Source: DATIUV01 sp049322755
GTDB lineage: Bacteria > Pseudomonadota > Gammaproteobacteria > Burkholderiales > UBA6910
Direction: 5' to 3'
Assembly: GCA_049322755.1 (NCBI GenBank)
Contig: JBMOQX010000029.1
Location: 1-64,000 of the forward strand
DNA length: 64,000 bases
Part shown: positions 1-8,168 of the stretch, piece by piece
How the letters are laid out: each line of letters begins with the position of its first letter
Numbering within the stretch: position 1 is the stretch's first letter
Notes under the pieces: generated by a model
What the model saw: the letters and a program-made list of their open reading frames with translations, nothing else
What the model was told of the DNA's origin: nothing
The model's database searches: none
Translations under genes and position numbers: made by a program

Positions 1-1
1 T

Positions 2-127
2 AAGATCGACCATTTCGTCACTCATCACAACCAGAACTGCAAGCCCTTCGTGTGGACCGCTACCGCTGATTCGATCCTCGCGAAGCTGCAACGACTTTGT
101 CAACGAATCAGCGGGACACGACACTAG
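2..127 (+). mobile_element. IS630-type transposase, C-terminal fragment (cut by window edge)
   Basis: The reading frame is open from base 2 and ends at a TAG at 125-127. The 41 residues include KPFVWTATADSILAKL followed by a short basic tail, which resembles the extreme C-terminus of IS630/Tc1-type DDE transposases. The rest of the gene lies outside the window. The element appears to end at the CTAG at 124-127, consistent with this family's preference for TA or CTAG targets. It faces the truncated methyltransferase on the other strand and is the probable cause of that truncation. Family assignment is by recognition of the tail only. Confidence 0.6.
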
Positions 128-457
128 GCGCCTGAAGCCGAGGTTGCTCATCTCAAGCAGAAAAGCGCCGTCACCACACCCGATATCGAGGACCACGCCC
201 TCCCTGCCTATGTTGCGTGACAGAAGTCTTGCGGTTTCCGCAAGATTGGCCTGTGAGGTGGGCATCTCGTAGGTGCGGTAATAGCGGGCGAGCACCTCAG
301 CGGAAGGGTAGGGGTCTACGTGGTAGAAGCCGCACGCGTCACAAAAGCCGAGACGGGTTCCGGGGATGGGGTCCATATTCCGCCAGTGTGCCGCCGGGAC
401 CGGATCGAGCACATAGGTCGCAAACGAATGGACGCAGCGTTCAGTTTGCGAGCTCAA
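128..457 (-). pseudogene. SAM-dependent methyltransferase, 3' end removed by the IS element
   Basis: A TTG start at 457 with a GGAGG Shine-Dalgarno 7 bases upstream overlaps the stop codon of the pseG-like gene (TTGA), so it was the last translated member of that operon. The product has a CDACGF segment (a two-cysteine N-terminal motif), then a Rossmann methyltransferase motif I, VLDIGCGDGAFLLEM. Homology stops about there, where the sequence meets the IS terminus near 127. The frame stays open into the IS sequence, so a chimeric protein could be made, but the catalytic domain beyond motif I is gone. Probably a sugar or glycan methyltransferase before the insertion; substrate unknown. Confidence 0.6.
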
Positions 458-1545
458 TGGGTCGCCTCCGTGCGCGGATGACTTAGAGCGTTCAGCATGG
501 CATCAACCACAGCGTGGCGACCAGCGGAAAGGGCTCTGCGTGTTGGCTCCATGATGGCTAAGCCGCGCGCGGAGATCTGCATCAGGCGGTCTGGAGATTT
601 CAATGCGGCTTCGATGGCTGATCGGTAGTCTTCCGCGTCTAGCTGGTCGGCTTGGCCTAGGTACCAGATGGCCCCTGCTTTCGCCAAGTCCTCGGTAGTC
701 TGAAGTTGATTCGACGCGGTGACTGTGGTTATGGTTGGCAAGCCCACCACGCAGCGCTCCCACATGGTGGACCCCCCAGCGCCGAGGGCCAGATCAGCGG
801 TGTGCATCAGCTCGGCGATACGACTCGTCTGAACGTGGCAATTCGCGGAGGGGAGGCTGGCGCACTCTGCAATTACCCTATCTCGTTGCGGATTCGCCGC
901 GCCGACAACGACGTCAATGACAAAATTCGGCAGCGTGCGAAGGGCCTCAAGAACCTTGCGGGTCTCGTCGGTCGGATCCATGGCCCCGAAAGACACGAAT
1001 AAGCGCGTAACGTTGCCGTCGCGTACCCGGTTTTGGTCTGAGCCTGACCGGAACTCGTCGCGCAGCAGTGCAAATGCTGGACCCAGGAAAAGCTGACAGC
1101 CTGCGGGGACGATTTCCCGGTACCGTGCATCCGCATTGCAGTAGTAGTTCTGATCAAGTAGGGCTTCACAGTCGTGTTGCCGGTTCGCCAAGTCGTCCAA
1201 TACCAATATGCGTCGAGCTACCTCACGCATCCGGGTTTCCCACCGGTAGTCAAGACCGTAATGGTCGACGACGAGCCAGTCGAGCGGTGCCAAGGATCGC
1301 AGAGCGCAAAGCGAAGCAACGGCATCCGTCTGCCAACCGGTCGCCGCGAGGCTTAGGCCATGAACTGCGAAGCCCCGGACAGAAATCAAGTCGATGGCAT
1401 CTCCAACGCCCTTGCGCGTCGCAAATGTGACTTCAGACCCGGCGCGGCGAAGATACTCCGCAAGCGTGAGGCATCGCATGGCGTGGCCGGCACCTACGGT
1501 AGTGCTCGAGTCGACCCGGAAGCCCACACGGGGCGGCGCAGTCAT
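454..1545 (-). CDS. pseG: PseG-like UDP-sugar hydrolase
   Basis: This 363-residue GT-B-fold protein resembles PseG, which removes UDP from UDP-2,4-diacetamido-trideoxy-altrose in pseudaminic acid synthesis. It begins with the family motif FRVDSSTTVGAGHAMRC (residues 9-25) and has a C-terminal GAGGSTMWER nucleotide-binding segment. The ATG at 1545 was chosen over an upstream frame extension because the conserved motif starts right after it and the preceding gene ends 20 bases away. It sits in the overlapping glycan operon, after the class III aminotransferase and before the broken methyltransferase. The true substrate may be a related sugar, because the rest of the pathway is unusual here. Confidence 0.75.
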   Translation of the reverse strand: MTAPPRVGFRVDSSTTVGAGHAMRCLTLAEYLRRAGSEVTFATRKGVGDAIDLISVRGFAVHGLSLAATGWQTDAVASLCALRSLAPLDWLVVDHYGLDYRWETRMREVARRILVLDDLANRQHDCEALLDQNYYCNADARYREIVPAGCQLFLGPAFALLRDEFRSGSDQNRVRDGNVTRLFVSFGAMDPTDETRKVLEALRTLPNFVIDVVVGAANPQRDRVIAECASLPSANCHVQTSRIAELMHTADLALGAGGSTMWERCVVGLPTITTVTASNQLQTTEDLAKAGAIWYLGQADQLDAEDYRSAIEAALKSPDRLMQISARGLAIMEPTRRALSAGRHAVVDAMLNALSHPRTEATH

Positions 1546-1564
1546 TGCATTCCCTGACCTCAAA

Positions 1565-2905
1565 TCAGATCCGCTTGCGGAAAACCGGCTTGGCTGGGGG
1601 ACCGACCAGCAAATTGGCGCAGCTGCCGGCGTCGATCGCGCGACGATAAACGGCACAGGACTCGTCAAAGGCCTGGGCGATGTGCAGCATCTCGGTTTCC
1701 TGGTGAGACCAGGTCGGATAAAACAGTCCCTGAAACAAAACGCCTCGAGCGATCATTTCCTGCATGAACAGCGTACGAAACGCGTCGTCGGGCTGCCCAG
1801 TGGCGTTGCGGCAGGTGAGCGCAAGGAGACAAGGATAGCCCGCAAGCTGCAGGGACGAGGCGAGGCCGTGACGTGCGATGATCTCGTTCAGTCGGGTCTT
1901 GAGCCAGGCCCCTCGTTGCCAGTTACCGTCAATCATCGCGTGTCCCTTGAACGCATCGATGGTGGCTACCATCGCAGCAAGGCCGGTCGTTTCCGCGCCG
2001 TGGGTAGTCGATATCAGAAACAGCTTCTCCGCACCGGCGCGTCGGATGCCACCGAGTTCCATAATCTCGCTTCGCCCAGTGAGCGCACAGGCCGAGAATC
2101 CATTGGCAATTCCCTTGCCCCAGGTCGCCAGGTCGGGCTTGATGCCCAGGTACTCTTGGGCACCGCCAAGTGCCCATTTGAATCCGCAGATCATTTCATC
2201 GAGGACGAAAACTACTCGGTGCTCGGCGCAAAGGTCCCGTACCCCTTCCAGAAACCCTCCCTTGGGTGGTGCGAACTTGACGGGCTCCATGATCAGGCAT
2301 GCGATGTCGTGATCTTTCCTGGAGAACAGTTCCTCGACAGAGGCCAGATCGTCGTAGGAAAACCCGACCGTTAACTCCTTTGCCTGCGCCGGAATGCCGG
2401 TCTCGCAAGCGGTGGCGGCAATGAACCAGTCGTCGTAGCTAAAAAAGGGGTGCTCGCGTGCAATCGCGATTCGGCTGCGGCCAGTGTAGGCGCGGGCGAG
2501 CTTGACGGCTGCCGTGGTAACAGTAGAGCCGTTCTTGGCAAACTTCACCATGTCACCGGACCGAACGGTTTCAAGAAACTTGCGGGCTGCCTCTAGTTCG
2601 AGCGCCGCCGGACGTTGGAAGTTGGTGCCGCTGTAGGCCGCGTCCGCCACGGCGTTGGCCACCGGCTCGTAGCCGTGCCCTATGCTCACGGACGTGAGCC
2701 CCATGCTGCAGTCGATGTATTCGTTGCCATCGAGATCCCAAACCCGCGCGCCTTTTCCGTGCGTTATCGCGGCAGGCGAATTTATCGGGAACTGGTCATC
2801 GCCCTTAGAGTAAGTATGCGCGCCGCCCGGGATAACATCGTGGACGGCGCGGGAAAACTCCCGGGAGCGGGAAAAATTGGTAATAAGCTTGATCGACGGG
2901 TTCAT
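1565..2905 (-). CDS. Class III aminotransferase, glutamate-1-semialdehyde aminomutase-like
   Basis: A 446-residue PLP enzyme of the glutamate-1-semialdehyde 2,1-aminomutase type. Visible features are VIPGGAHTYSKGDDQFP near residue 24, the VLDEMICGFK segment near 234 that binds the cofactor ring, and the Schiff-base lysine in TWGKGIANGF (Lys264). The ATG at 2905 overlaps the upstream stop (ATGA), which supports translational coupling. HemL proper is usually encoded elsewhere, and paralogues like this recur in nonulosonate and capsule clusters, so a role in making or modifying an amino sugar is more likely than haem synthesis. That role is inferred from context. Confidence 0.75.
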   Translation of the reverse strand: MNPSIKLITNFSRSREFSRAVHDVIPGGAHTYSKGDDQFPINSPAAITHGKGARVWDLDGNEYIDCSMGLTSVSIGHGYEPVANAVADAAYSGTNFQRPAALELEAARKFLETVRSGDMVKFAKNGSTVTTAAVKLARAYTGRSRIAIAREHPFFSYDDWFIAATACETGIPAQAKELTVGFSYDDLASVEELFSRKDHDIACLIMEPVKFAPPKGGFLEGVRDLCAEHRVVFVLDEMICGFKWALGGAQEYLGIKPDLATWGKGIANGFSACALTGRSEIMELGGIRRAGAEKLFLISTTHGAETTGLAAMVATIDAFKGHAMIDGNWQRGAWLKTRLNEIIARHGLASSLQLAGYPCLLALTCRNATGQPDDAFRTLFMQEMIARGVLFQGLFYPTWSHQETEMLHIAQAFDESCAVYRRAIDAGSCANLLVGPPAKPVFRKRI

Positions 2906-3660
2906 TGAACGACGTCCCAAACCGGTTCCGGAACCACGAACGGGGCGACCAGCGCCTTCAAGTCTGGTCGGGAATCGAGGAATTCCACGATTTCGCGAAG
3001 TTCAACAAGAGGCATCGAATCGGCGTGAGCCTTCGCAATCTCCCGACAGAGAATGAGGTCCTCCGGATAGTCCACCGTGACTCGGAGATCCATACGCTGA
3101 AGGTCGTGCGGCGGCTGGAGCACTTGGATCTTGAACTCGTCAGGGTGGGTGCGAGCATAATTGGAGCAGAACTCCGAGCGGTCTTTGCTGCTCCCCCGTT
3201 CGTGGGATTCTTCCAGTGCCGCGAGCCGATAAATCTCGAAGTGCATCCCTTCGGGTAGTCGGTCGCATACGGTGATGTCATTAGCGTTTGTCACGTGTTG
3301 CCGCCACGCGGACTCCAGCAGGTCATAGGCAAACCACGGGCACTCGGTGGTCACCCGAAAGACATCCGTCGCGCACGCAAGGCGGCCGCACAGGATCAAG
3401 CGATGGAGAACGTCGCGAGGGTCGCCAAAGACATAGGACACTTCTCGCTCGTGCGCAAAGTCAACGAAGTTGAGATTGGCCGCGCCCTCCGAGATGCCGA
3501 GCACGATCTGCTCGATTATCGGAAACTTGCGGATCGCCGCGATGATCTGGTCCAGGATCGTCGTTTCACCAATCAGGTTCTGTAGCGGCTTTCCGTAAAG
3601 TCGGGAACCGTTGTTTCGGCAGGCGAGCGCGGCAACCAGCCGTCTTGATTCTCTGCCCAT
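2902..3660 (-). CDS. SpsF-type cytidylyltransferase
   Basis: A 252-residue nucleotidyltransferase of the SpsF/NeuA-like superfamily. The N-terminus carries the nucleotide-binding signature ALACRNNGSRLYGKPL (residues 11-26), followed by FGDPRDVLHR and an RVTTECPWF segment typical of SpsF. Members activate acidic sugars as CMP conjugates, so this is the probable CMP-nonulosonate synthetase of the operon, in the PseF position. It begins one base-overlap after the synthase gene (shared base 3660) and ends overlapping the next start. Substrate is inferred from neighbours. Confidence 0.72.
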   Translation of the reverse strand: MGRESRRLVAALACRNNGSRLYGKPLQNLIGETTILDQIIAAIRKFPIIEQIVLGISEGAANLNFVDFAHEREVSYVFGDPRDVLHRLILCGRLACATDVFRVTTECPWFAYDLLESAWRQHVTNANDITVCDRLPEGMHFEIYRLAALEESHERGSSKDRSEFCSNYARTHPDEFKIQVLQPPHDLQRMDLRVTVDYPEDLILCREIAKAHADSMPLVELREIVEFLDSRPDLKALVAPFVVPEPVWDVVQ

Positions 3661-4697
3661 CAGGCGTCCCCCTTCAGCATTTCGCGGGTGACTGCTGTAT
3701 CCGTCGCAATGTCGCGGCCCACTTGCTTGCCATAAACTTCCCGCGTATCCGTAAGAAAACTTTTGGCCGACGTGCGCTTCAACCCGACCGCCCCGGGGGA
3801 GATAACGGTCTCTGCTGGGATAGGCCTTAGAGCGACGACATGTTTGCGGGTATTCTCCCGATAGCTGCGCTCACTCTCGTCCATGCCGAAGTCGGGAGCG
3901 TCTACCGAGCCCGGATCCATCGCCTGATAGCATTGACGCATGTTGTTGGCGAAAGTGGCGAACTCGTCGGGATTAAGAGCGGATTCGTGATCCTCCATCT
4001 TCATCACATGAGCGAGCGTGATGTGCTTCTCCAGCACACTCGCGCCGAGACCCAGCGCCGTCGCAGCGAGAGTGAAACGCAGCGGATCGTCGGATGGGAC
4101 GTGGTCGGCAAAACCAAGTCGCGCCGGCACCGAGCAGCGCGTTTCCGCAGCGATGGCGCGAAGCGCGCGCAACCGACCGATGTGGTTTGCCTTAAGCGGC
4201 GTGGGATAGCCCTGGTATCCGTGAAGAAGTACCAGATCTTTCTCTCCTAGAATCCCGAGCGCTTCGCTAATCTCGTCGCGGCTGCAACCCCCGGTGGAGA
4301 GAAGGACGAGAGGCGCCGGTGATGACGCTACTTCCTGCAACAGGCCGACATTCACCATATCCGTACTATGGATCTTGACGGCTACGGCGCCGATTTCGAC
4401 TGCCACGTTGAGACTCCGCGGCCCGAATACGTCGAGCATCAGATGGATGCCGCGTTGCCTGGCATGCTCCGCAATTTCGCGCCAAGTGCCATCGGCCATC
4501 TCCAGAGAACGAAACAGCTGTTGATACTTGTAGTCCGGCGTACAAAGTTCGTCTGCATATACCAACTGAAGCTTGAGCGCATCCGCGCCGGCGCTCGCGG
4601 CTGCTCGGATGAGCGCGTGGGCGAGGCCGGCGTTGCCTTCGTAGCCTTGAGCGGCTTCTGCGACGACGATGAGAGAATCCGGTTCAAATGTCATCAT
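3660..4697 (-). CDS. NeuB/PseI-family nonulosonate synthase
   Basis: A 345-residue NeuB-type enzyme that would condense phosphoenolpyruvate with a six-carbon amino sugar. The N-terminal TIM barrel begins VVAEAAQGYEGNAGLA and continues AGADALKLQ. GFADHVPSDDP and LEKHITLAH are the usual late-barrel elements. The C-terminus has an antifreeze-like SAF domain (VVALRPIPAETVISPG onward). Two adjacent ATGs (4697 and 4694) are possible starts; both lie just after the aldo/keto reductase stop at 4702. Whether it makes pseudaminic, legionaminic or another nonulosonate cannot be told from sequence. Confidence 0.78.
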   Translation of the reverse strand: MMTFEPDSLIVVAEAAQGYEGNAGLAHALIRAAASAGADALKLQLVYADELCTPDYKYQQLFRSLEMADGTWREIAEHARQRGIHLMLDVFGPRSLNVAVEIGAVAVKIHSTDMVNVGLLQEVASSPAPLVLLSTGGCSRDEISEALGILGEKDLVLLHGYQGYPTPLKANHIGRLRALRAIAAETRCSVPARLGFADHVPSDDPLRFTLAATALGLGASVLEKHITLAHVMKMEDHESALNPDEFATFANNMRQCYQAMDPGSVDAPDFGMDESERSYRENTRKHVVALRPIPAETVISPGAVGLKRTSAKSFLTDTREVYGKQVGRDIATDTAVTREMLKGDA

Positions 4698-4701
4698 GAG
4701 A

Positions 4702-5580
4702 TCAGTGAGGCCAGCGTGCTGGGTTAAGGATGAAATCGTCGTGCAGGGCGAGGCCAGAGTAATCTTCCGCGACGCTTCGCGCGCGAGATGCCGCCACGAT
4801 CTCTTCGAGCTCCCGCTGGCGCAAAACTCCGACAATTGCGCAATCGACCTCCGGTCGGTCGGCTGCGAATTGCAGGGCAGTCTCCAGCACCGTTCGACCA
4901 TGCTTTCTTGCGAAGGCCCGCAACTTAATCAACGGCTCCGCGGCAGCTTTGAAATGCCCAGCAAGGCTGTCAGGGTTCATCAGCAACAAGCCCTGAAGAA
5001 AGACCGAGCGGGCATAAACTTCGATGCCTTTGGCTCTCAGCCGCGCCAAGGTTCCGCTCTCGAGCAGGCGCTGATCCAACACATTGAGGGGAAGCTGAAT
5101 AAGGTCAACCCGGTGGCGCTCCAGGATCGCGTCTATTTCCTTTTTGTTATAGACCGAGACTCCGAACCTCTCGATGTGGCCTTGCGCTTTCAGGTCCTGC
5201 ATCATTTCAACGAGCCGTTCGGCGTCCGCTGCGAGTAGGTCTTGGGCATGGTGTACCAGCAGCGCGTAGACGCGTGGCTGCCGCAAGCGCCCGAGCGACA
5301 GCTGGAAGGCGTCCCGGACACTCTGAACCTGCGAAACTGTCACGCGCTCGGTAGCCAGCGGCAGGCTCTTGGTGATGATGCGAAAGTCATGATTGGGCGG
5401 AAGGCACATTCCAAGTACGGATTCGCTGTCTCCGTATGAATGCGCTGTGTCGAGGACCCGAACTCCAGCGTCCTTGGCAACCGCGAGGATGCGACTCACC
5501 TCGTCGAGGCCGGGCTTCCCGTATGAATTCGAGATCCCGTAGTCAAGACCGAACTGCGCTGTGCCGAGCCCGATCTTCAT
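4702..5580 (-). CDS. Aldo/keto reductase
   Basis: A 292-residue NADPH-dependent aldo/keto reductase. It opens MKIGLGTAQFGLDYG and has VLDTAHSYGDSESVLG, which holds the Asp and Tyr of the catalytic tetrad, then ITKSLPL with the Lys and LLVHHAQD with the His. Its ATG overlaps the end of the pseC-like gene, so it belongs to the same transcript. A reductase is not one of the six canonical pseudaminic acid steps; here it could act on the sugar skeleton or on a side chain. The role is open. Confidence 0.75.
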   Translation of the reverse strand: MKIGLGTAQFGLDYGISNSYGKPGLDEVSRILAVAKDAGVRVLDTAHSYGDSESVLGMCLPPNHDFRIITKSLPLATERVTVSQVQSVRDAFQLSLGRLRQPRVYALLVHHAQDLLAADAERLVEMMQDLKAQGHIERFGVSVYNKKEIDAILERHRVDLIQLPLNVLDQRLLESGTLARLRAKGIEVYARSVFLQGLLLMNPDSLAGHFKAAAEPLIKLRAFARKHGRTVLETALQFAADRPEVDCAIVGVLRQRELEEIVAASRARSVAEDYSGLALHDDFILNPARWPH

Positions 5581-6758
5581 GCGGCGAGCTCCGTGATCTT
5601 ATCGATCACGAAATCCTGCTCTTCATCGGCGAGGGCATAGAAAAGGGGAATGCTTAGCGCTTGGCGGTAATAACCCTCGGCGACGGGAAAACGGCCCTCC
5701 CGGCTACCATTTTTTGAGTGATAGGGATGAAAGTGGACCGGGATGTAGTGGACCTGGGCGCCAATACCCTTGGCGCGCAGGCGTTTCATGAACTCCTGGC
5801 GCGACAGGCCGATCCGCTCAAAGTCGATGCGCACGACGTAGAGGTGCAGCGAACTGCGATCCCGGGTGCCCGCCTGCGTTGGACGGATTGCGTGATGCCC
5901 GCTCCAGGCGCGATCGTAGCGATCGGCCAGCTGTCTACGGCGCTCGAGAAACTGGTCGAGTTTTCGAAGCTGCGATAGGCCGAGCGCCGCCTGGAGATCC
6001 GTCAGGCGGTAGTTGTAGCCGAGTTCCTGCATCTCGTAGTACCAGCCGTTTACCTCGCCTTCGGTGCGCGCGTTGGACGCATTGATAAAGGGGTCGTCGA
6101 GCTTGTTGATTCCGTGGCTGCGCAGCCGAAGCAGCCTGCGGTAAAGCACCTCGTCGTTGGTCGTGACCAGACCGCCCTCGCCCGTCGTGATCATTTTTAC
6201 CGGATGAAACGAGAACGTCGTCATGTCCGAATATCGGCAGTTGCCCACCGGGCTGCCATCTGCGTAGGTAGCGCCCAAGGCATGTGACGCGTCCTCGATG
6301 ACACTCAAACCATGCTCGTCGGCGATGCCCTTGATGCGTGGCATGTCGCACGGCAGACCTGCGAAGTGCACCGGAACGACGGCGCGCACCGACCTCGTGG
6401 TCGTACAGTGTTCCGCGAACTGGTCCGGATCGAGATTGAGGCTATCGAGGTCGATATCGACGAGGTCCGGTGTTGCGCCAACAAACGCAGCGCAGTTAGC
6501 GCTCGACACAAACGTGTTTGGGCTGGTAACGACGACATCGCCCGGGCCAAGCCCCGCAGCGGCGCAGGCGATGTGGAGCGCTGCCGTGCCGTTGCTTACG
6601 GCAACCGCGTACCGCGCCCCTACCCGCTCGGCGATGGCTGCCTCGAACTCGGGGACCTTGGGGCCCTGCGTGAGCCAACCGTGGCGCAGGACGTCGACTA
6701 CAGCCTCGACGTCTTCCTCATCCAGAAAGTGCCTGCCGTACGGGATCGGAGGATTCAT
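5577..6758 (-). CDS. pseC: PseC-like DegT/DnrJ/EryC1 aminotransferase
   Basis: A 393-residue PLP-dependent sugar aminotransferase. It starts MNPPIPYGRHFLDEEDVEAV as PseC proteins do, binds cofactor through SNGTAALHIA and IEDASHALGA, and carries the Schiff-base lysine in FSFHPVKMITTGEGG (Lys188). PseC aminates C4 of the 4-keto sugar made by the dehydratase PseB, but no pseB-like gene is present in this window. The ATG at 6758 overlaps the stop of the upstream regulator, so regulator and enzyme are co-translated. Assignment to PseC rather than a relative such as PglE or LegC rests on overall resemblance. Confidence 0.72.
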   Translation of the reverse strand: MNPPIPYGRHFLDEEDVEAVVDVLRHGWLTQGPKVPEFEAAIAERVGARYAVAVSNGTAALHIACAAAGLGPGDVVVTSPNTFVSSANCAAFVGATPDLVDIDLDSLNLDPDQFAEHCTTTRSVRAVVPVHFAGLPCDMPRIKGIADEHGLSVIEDASHALGATYADGSPVGNCRYSDMTTFSFHPVKMITTGEGGLVTTNDEVLYRRLLRLRSHGINKLDDPFINASNARTEGEVNGWYYEMQELGYNYRLTDLQAALGLSQLRKLDQFLERRRQLADRYDRAWSGHHAIRPTQAGTRDRSSLHLYVVRIDFERIGLSRQEFMKRLRAKGIGAQVHYIPVHFHPYHSKNGSREGRFPVAEGYYRQALSIPLFYALADEEQDFVIDKITELAA

Positions 6759-7072
6759 CGATCGATCTCGCGCTTCAACGCCGCGATCTCGCGCTTCAGC
6801 GCCTCGTACTCGGCGAGCTTGCGCTGGAGAAAACGCGCCGTAACCTGCGTTTTCTCGACGATCCCCCGAGGCGTCAGCAGGTACCGGTAAGCCATCTTGT
6901 TCTGGCTGTTCTTGAAATTGTTGGCCTTGATCAGGCCTTTTTCCATCAGCGCGCGAAGGCAATAATTCGCCTTGCCGACGCTGATTCCCAGCTCGCGTGC
7001 AAGGTCTCGCTGGCTGATGTCGGGGGCCCCTTCGAGAATCTTCAGGATACGGTAGTGAACGTCGTCGGTCAC
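6755..7072 (-). CDS. MarR-family EPS-associated transcriptional regulator
   Basis: A 105-residue regulator with one winged helix-turn-helix (HYRILKILEGAPDISQRDLA, then ELGISVGKANYCLRALMEKG) and a C-terminal coiled coil rich in Glu and Lys (RKLAEYEALKREIAALKRE). It matches the short MarR-like proteins that head exopolysaccharide clusters in betaproteobacteria. GTG at 7072 is preferred over an in-frame TTG at 7090: GAGG lies five bases upstream, homologues start near here, and the choice leaves the palindrome at 7077-7107 outside the coding region. It overlaps the pseC-like gene by ATGA and probably controls the operon. Confidence 0.75.
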   Translation of the reverse strand: MTDDVHYRILKILEGAPDISQRDLARELGISVGKANYCLRALMEKGLIKANNFKNSQNKMAYRYLLTPRGIVEKTQVTARFLQRKLAEYEALKREIAALKREIDR

Positions 7073-7076
7073 GGGG

Positions 7077-7107
7077 GCCTCTGCGTTCAACGGTTGAACG
7101 CAGAGGC
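7077..7107. promoter_or_regulatory. Perfect 15-bp inverted repeat, candidate operator
   Basis: The arms GCCTCTGCGTTCAAC and GTTGAACGCAGAGGC are exact reverse complements around one central base. The repeat lies immediately upstream of the preferred GTG of the MarR-like regulator and is not followed by a T-run, so it is not an obvious terminator. Size and position fit a dimeric winged-helix operator, suggesting autoregulation of the glycan operon. If the gene starts at the in-frame TTG (7090), the repeat would overlap the first codons. Confidence 0.6.
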
Positions 7108-7324
7108 ATTTAACTGCTAATCGGCGGCAAAGGCAAGCAAGCGCACCTGGATTTACACCCCTGGATACAGACGGATCGCCATAATCGCCCCTTGACGACG
7201 GATTATTTCGTCTACACAGGAGGTATCAAATTCTTTCTTCAAGCTTTTTCCGGCAATTAAAGGTCACCGCCTACTGGCGGATTGAACTCTCGTCACGACC
7301 AGAGAGCGTCGTATGAGCCTGGAT

Positions 7325-7972
7325 CTATGGAGTCTTCTTACTGGCTTTTGCTCGATCCTTTCGTGCAAGCATCACGAGTTCGCTCATGACCGCTACGGTA
7401 GCCTCGACCGATCCGGTGTACCTGCCGGAAGTCACATAGCGTCGGTCGACGATCACAGTGGGTACGCCAGTTATTTGAAAGCGATTCCCCATACGTGCAG
7501 CCCATTTTGCGAAGGGTCCAACATCGGAGTCCCACGCCTTTTGGAACTTGTCGGCATCGACACCCTTTCTAGCCACCCAGTTGACTAAGCTACGTTCGTC
7601 TTGCAGGTCTAGTTCGCCTCGCTGAACCGCGTCGAAGACCTCGCCATGCAGTTTCTCCAATGCGCCGACCAGCCCAAGCGCGTAATACGCTCTCATACCT
7701 TCGAGCCAGCCTGCGGAAACGTATGCGGGCACGTACTCCAAGGAGACATCCTCAGGCTTTCTCTCCATCCATTGCTTCAACAGAGGGTACATCTCTCGGC
7801 AGTATGGACACCCGTACCAGAAGAATACGAGAACCTCAATCTTGGTCCCGGGCGAAGGTTTCTCGGGATCGGGGACCAAGCCGTAGTCTCTGCCTTCGAC
7901 CAGCTCGGCGTGCGCGCTACCGCCCCACGGTGATACGGCCACGATGAGCAGCATGAGGATGAGCCGACCCAT
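7325..7972 (-). CDS. dsbA: Thiol:disulfide interchange protein DsbA
   Basis: A periplasmic oxidase of about 215 residues. A signal peptide (MGRLILMLLIVAVSPWGGSAHA) is followed by the thioredoxin-fold active site FFWYGCPYCREMYP (CPYC at residues 55-58, where DsbA usually has CPHC) and the cis-proline loop ITGVPTVIVD. The start at 7972 gives a compact signal peptide and an AAGG a few bases upstream; an in-frame ATG at 8017 would add 15 polar residues. It lies between the rhamnose genes and the EPS regulator. The His-to-Tyr change between the cysteines should make the disulfide less oxidising than in canonical DsbA; that is inference. Confidence 0.85.
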   Translation of the reverse strand: MGRLILMLLIVAVSPWGGSAHAELVEGRDYGLVPDPEKPSPGTKIEVLVFFWYGCPYCREMYPLLKQWMERKPEDVSLEYVPAYVSAGWLEGMRAYYALGLVGALEKLHGEVFDAVQRGELDLQDERSLVNWVARKGVDADKFQKAWDSDVGPFAKWAARMGNRFQITGVPTVIVDRRYVTSGRYTGSVEATVAVMSELVMLARKDRAKASKKTP

Positions 7973-8168
7973 TAGGGCCTTGTTCAGCGTGGGGAATCGT
8001 CGAGAAGAATTAATCATTTGAATGGTAGGGGAAAGGGGGAGACTCTCAACGCCGCCGCACTACCGCAGCGATGGTTTTCTGATGCAAAGACGCGGCTTCA
8101 CGTCTGCTGCGCCATACGGGCGTGGCCGACCAGGATTGTAGTCGGCGGATTTTGCGGAAAAGCTAGCC

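Noticed and set aside
7108..7324. Possible small RNA or leader between dsbA and the EPS regulator
   Set aside because: The stretch is AT-richer and has CAGGAGG at 7217-7223 but no following gene on that strand, no stable terminator hairpin and no family match.
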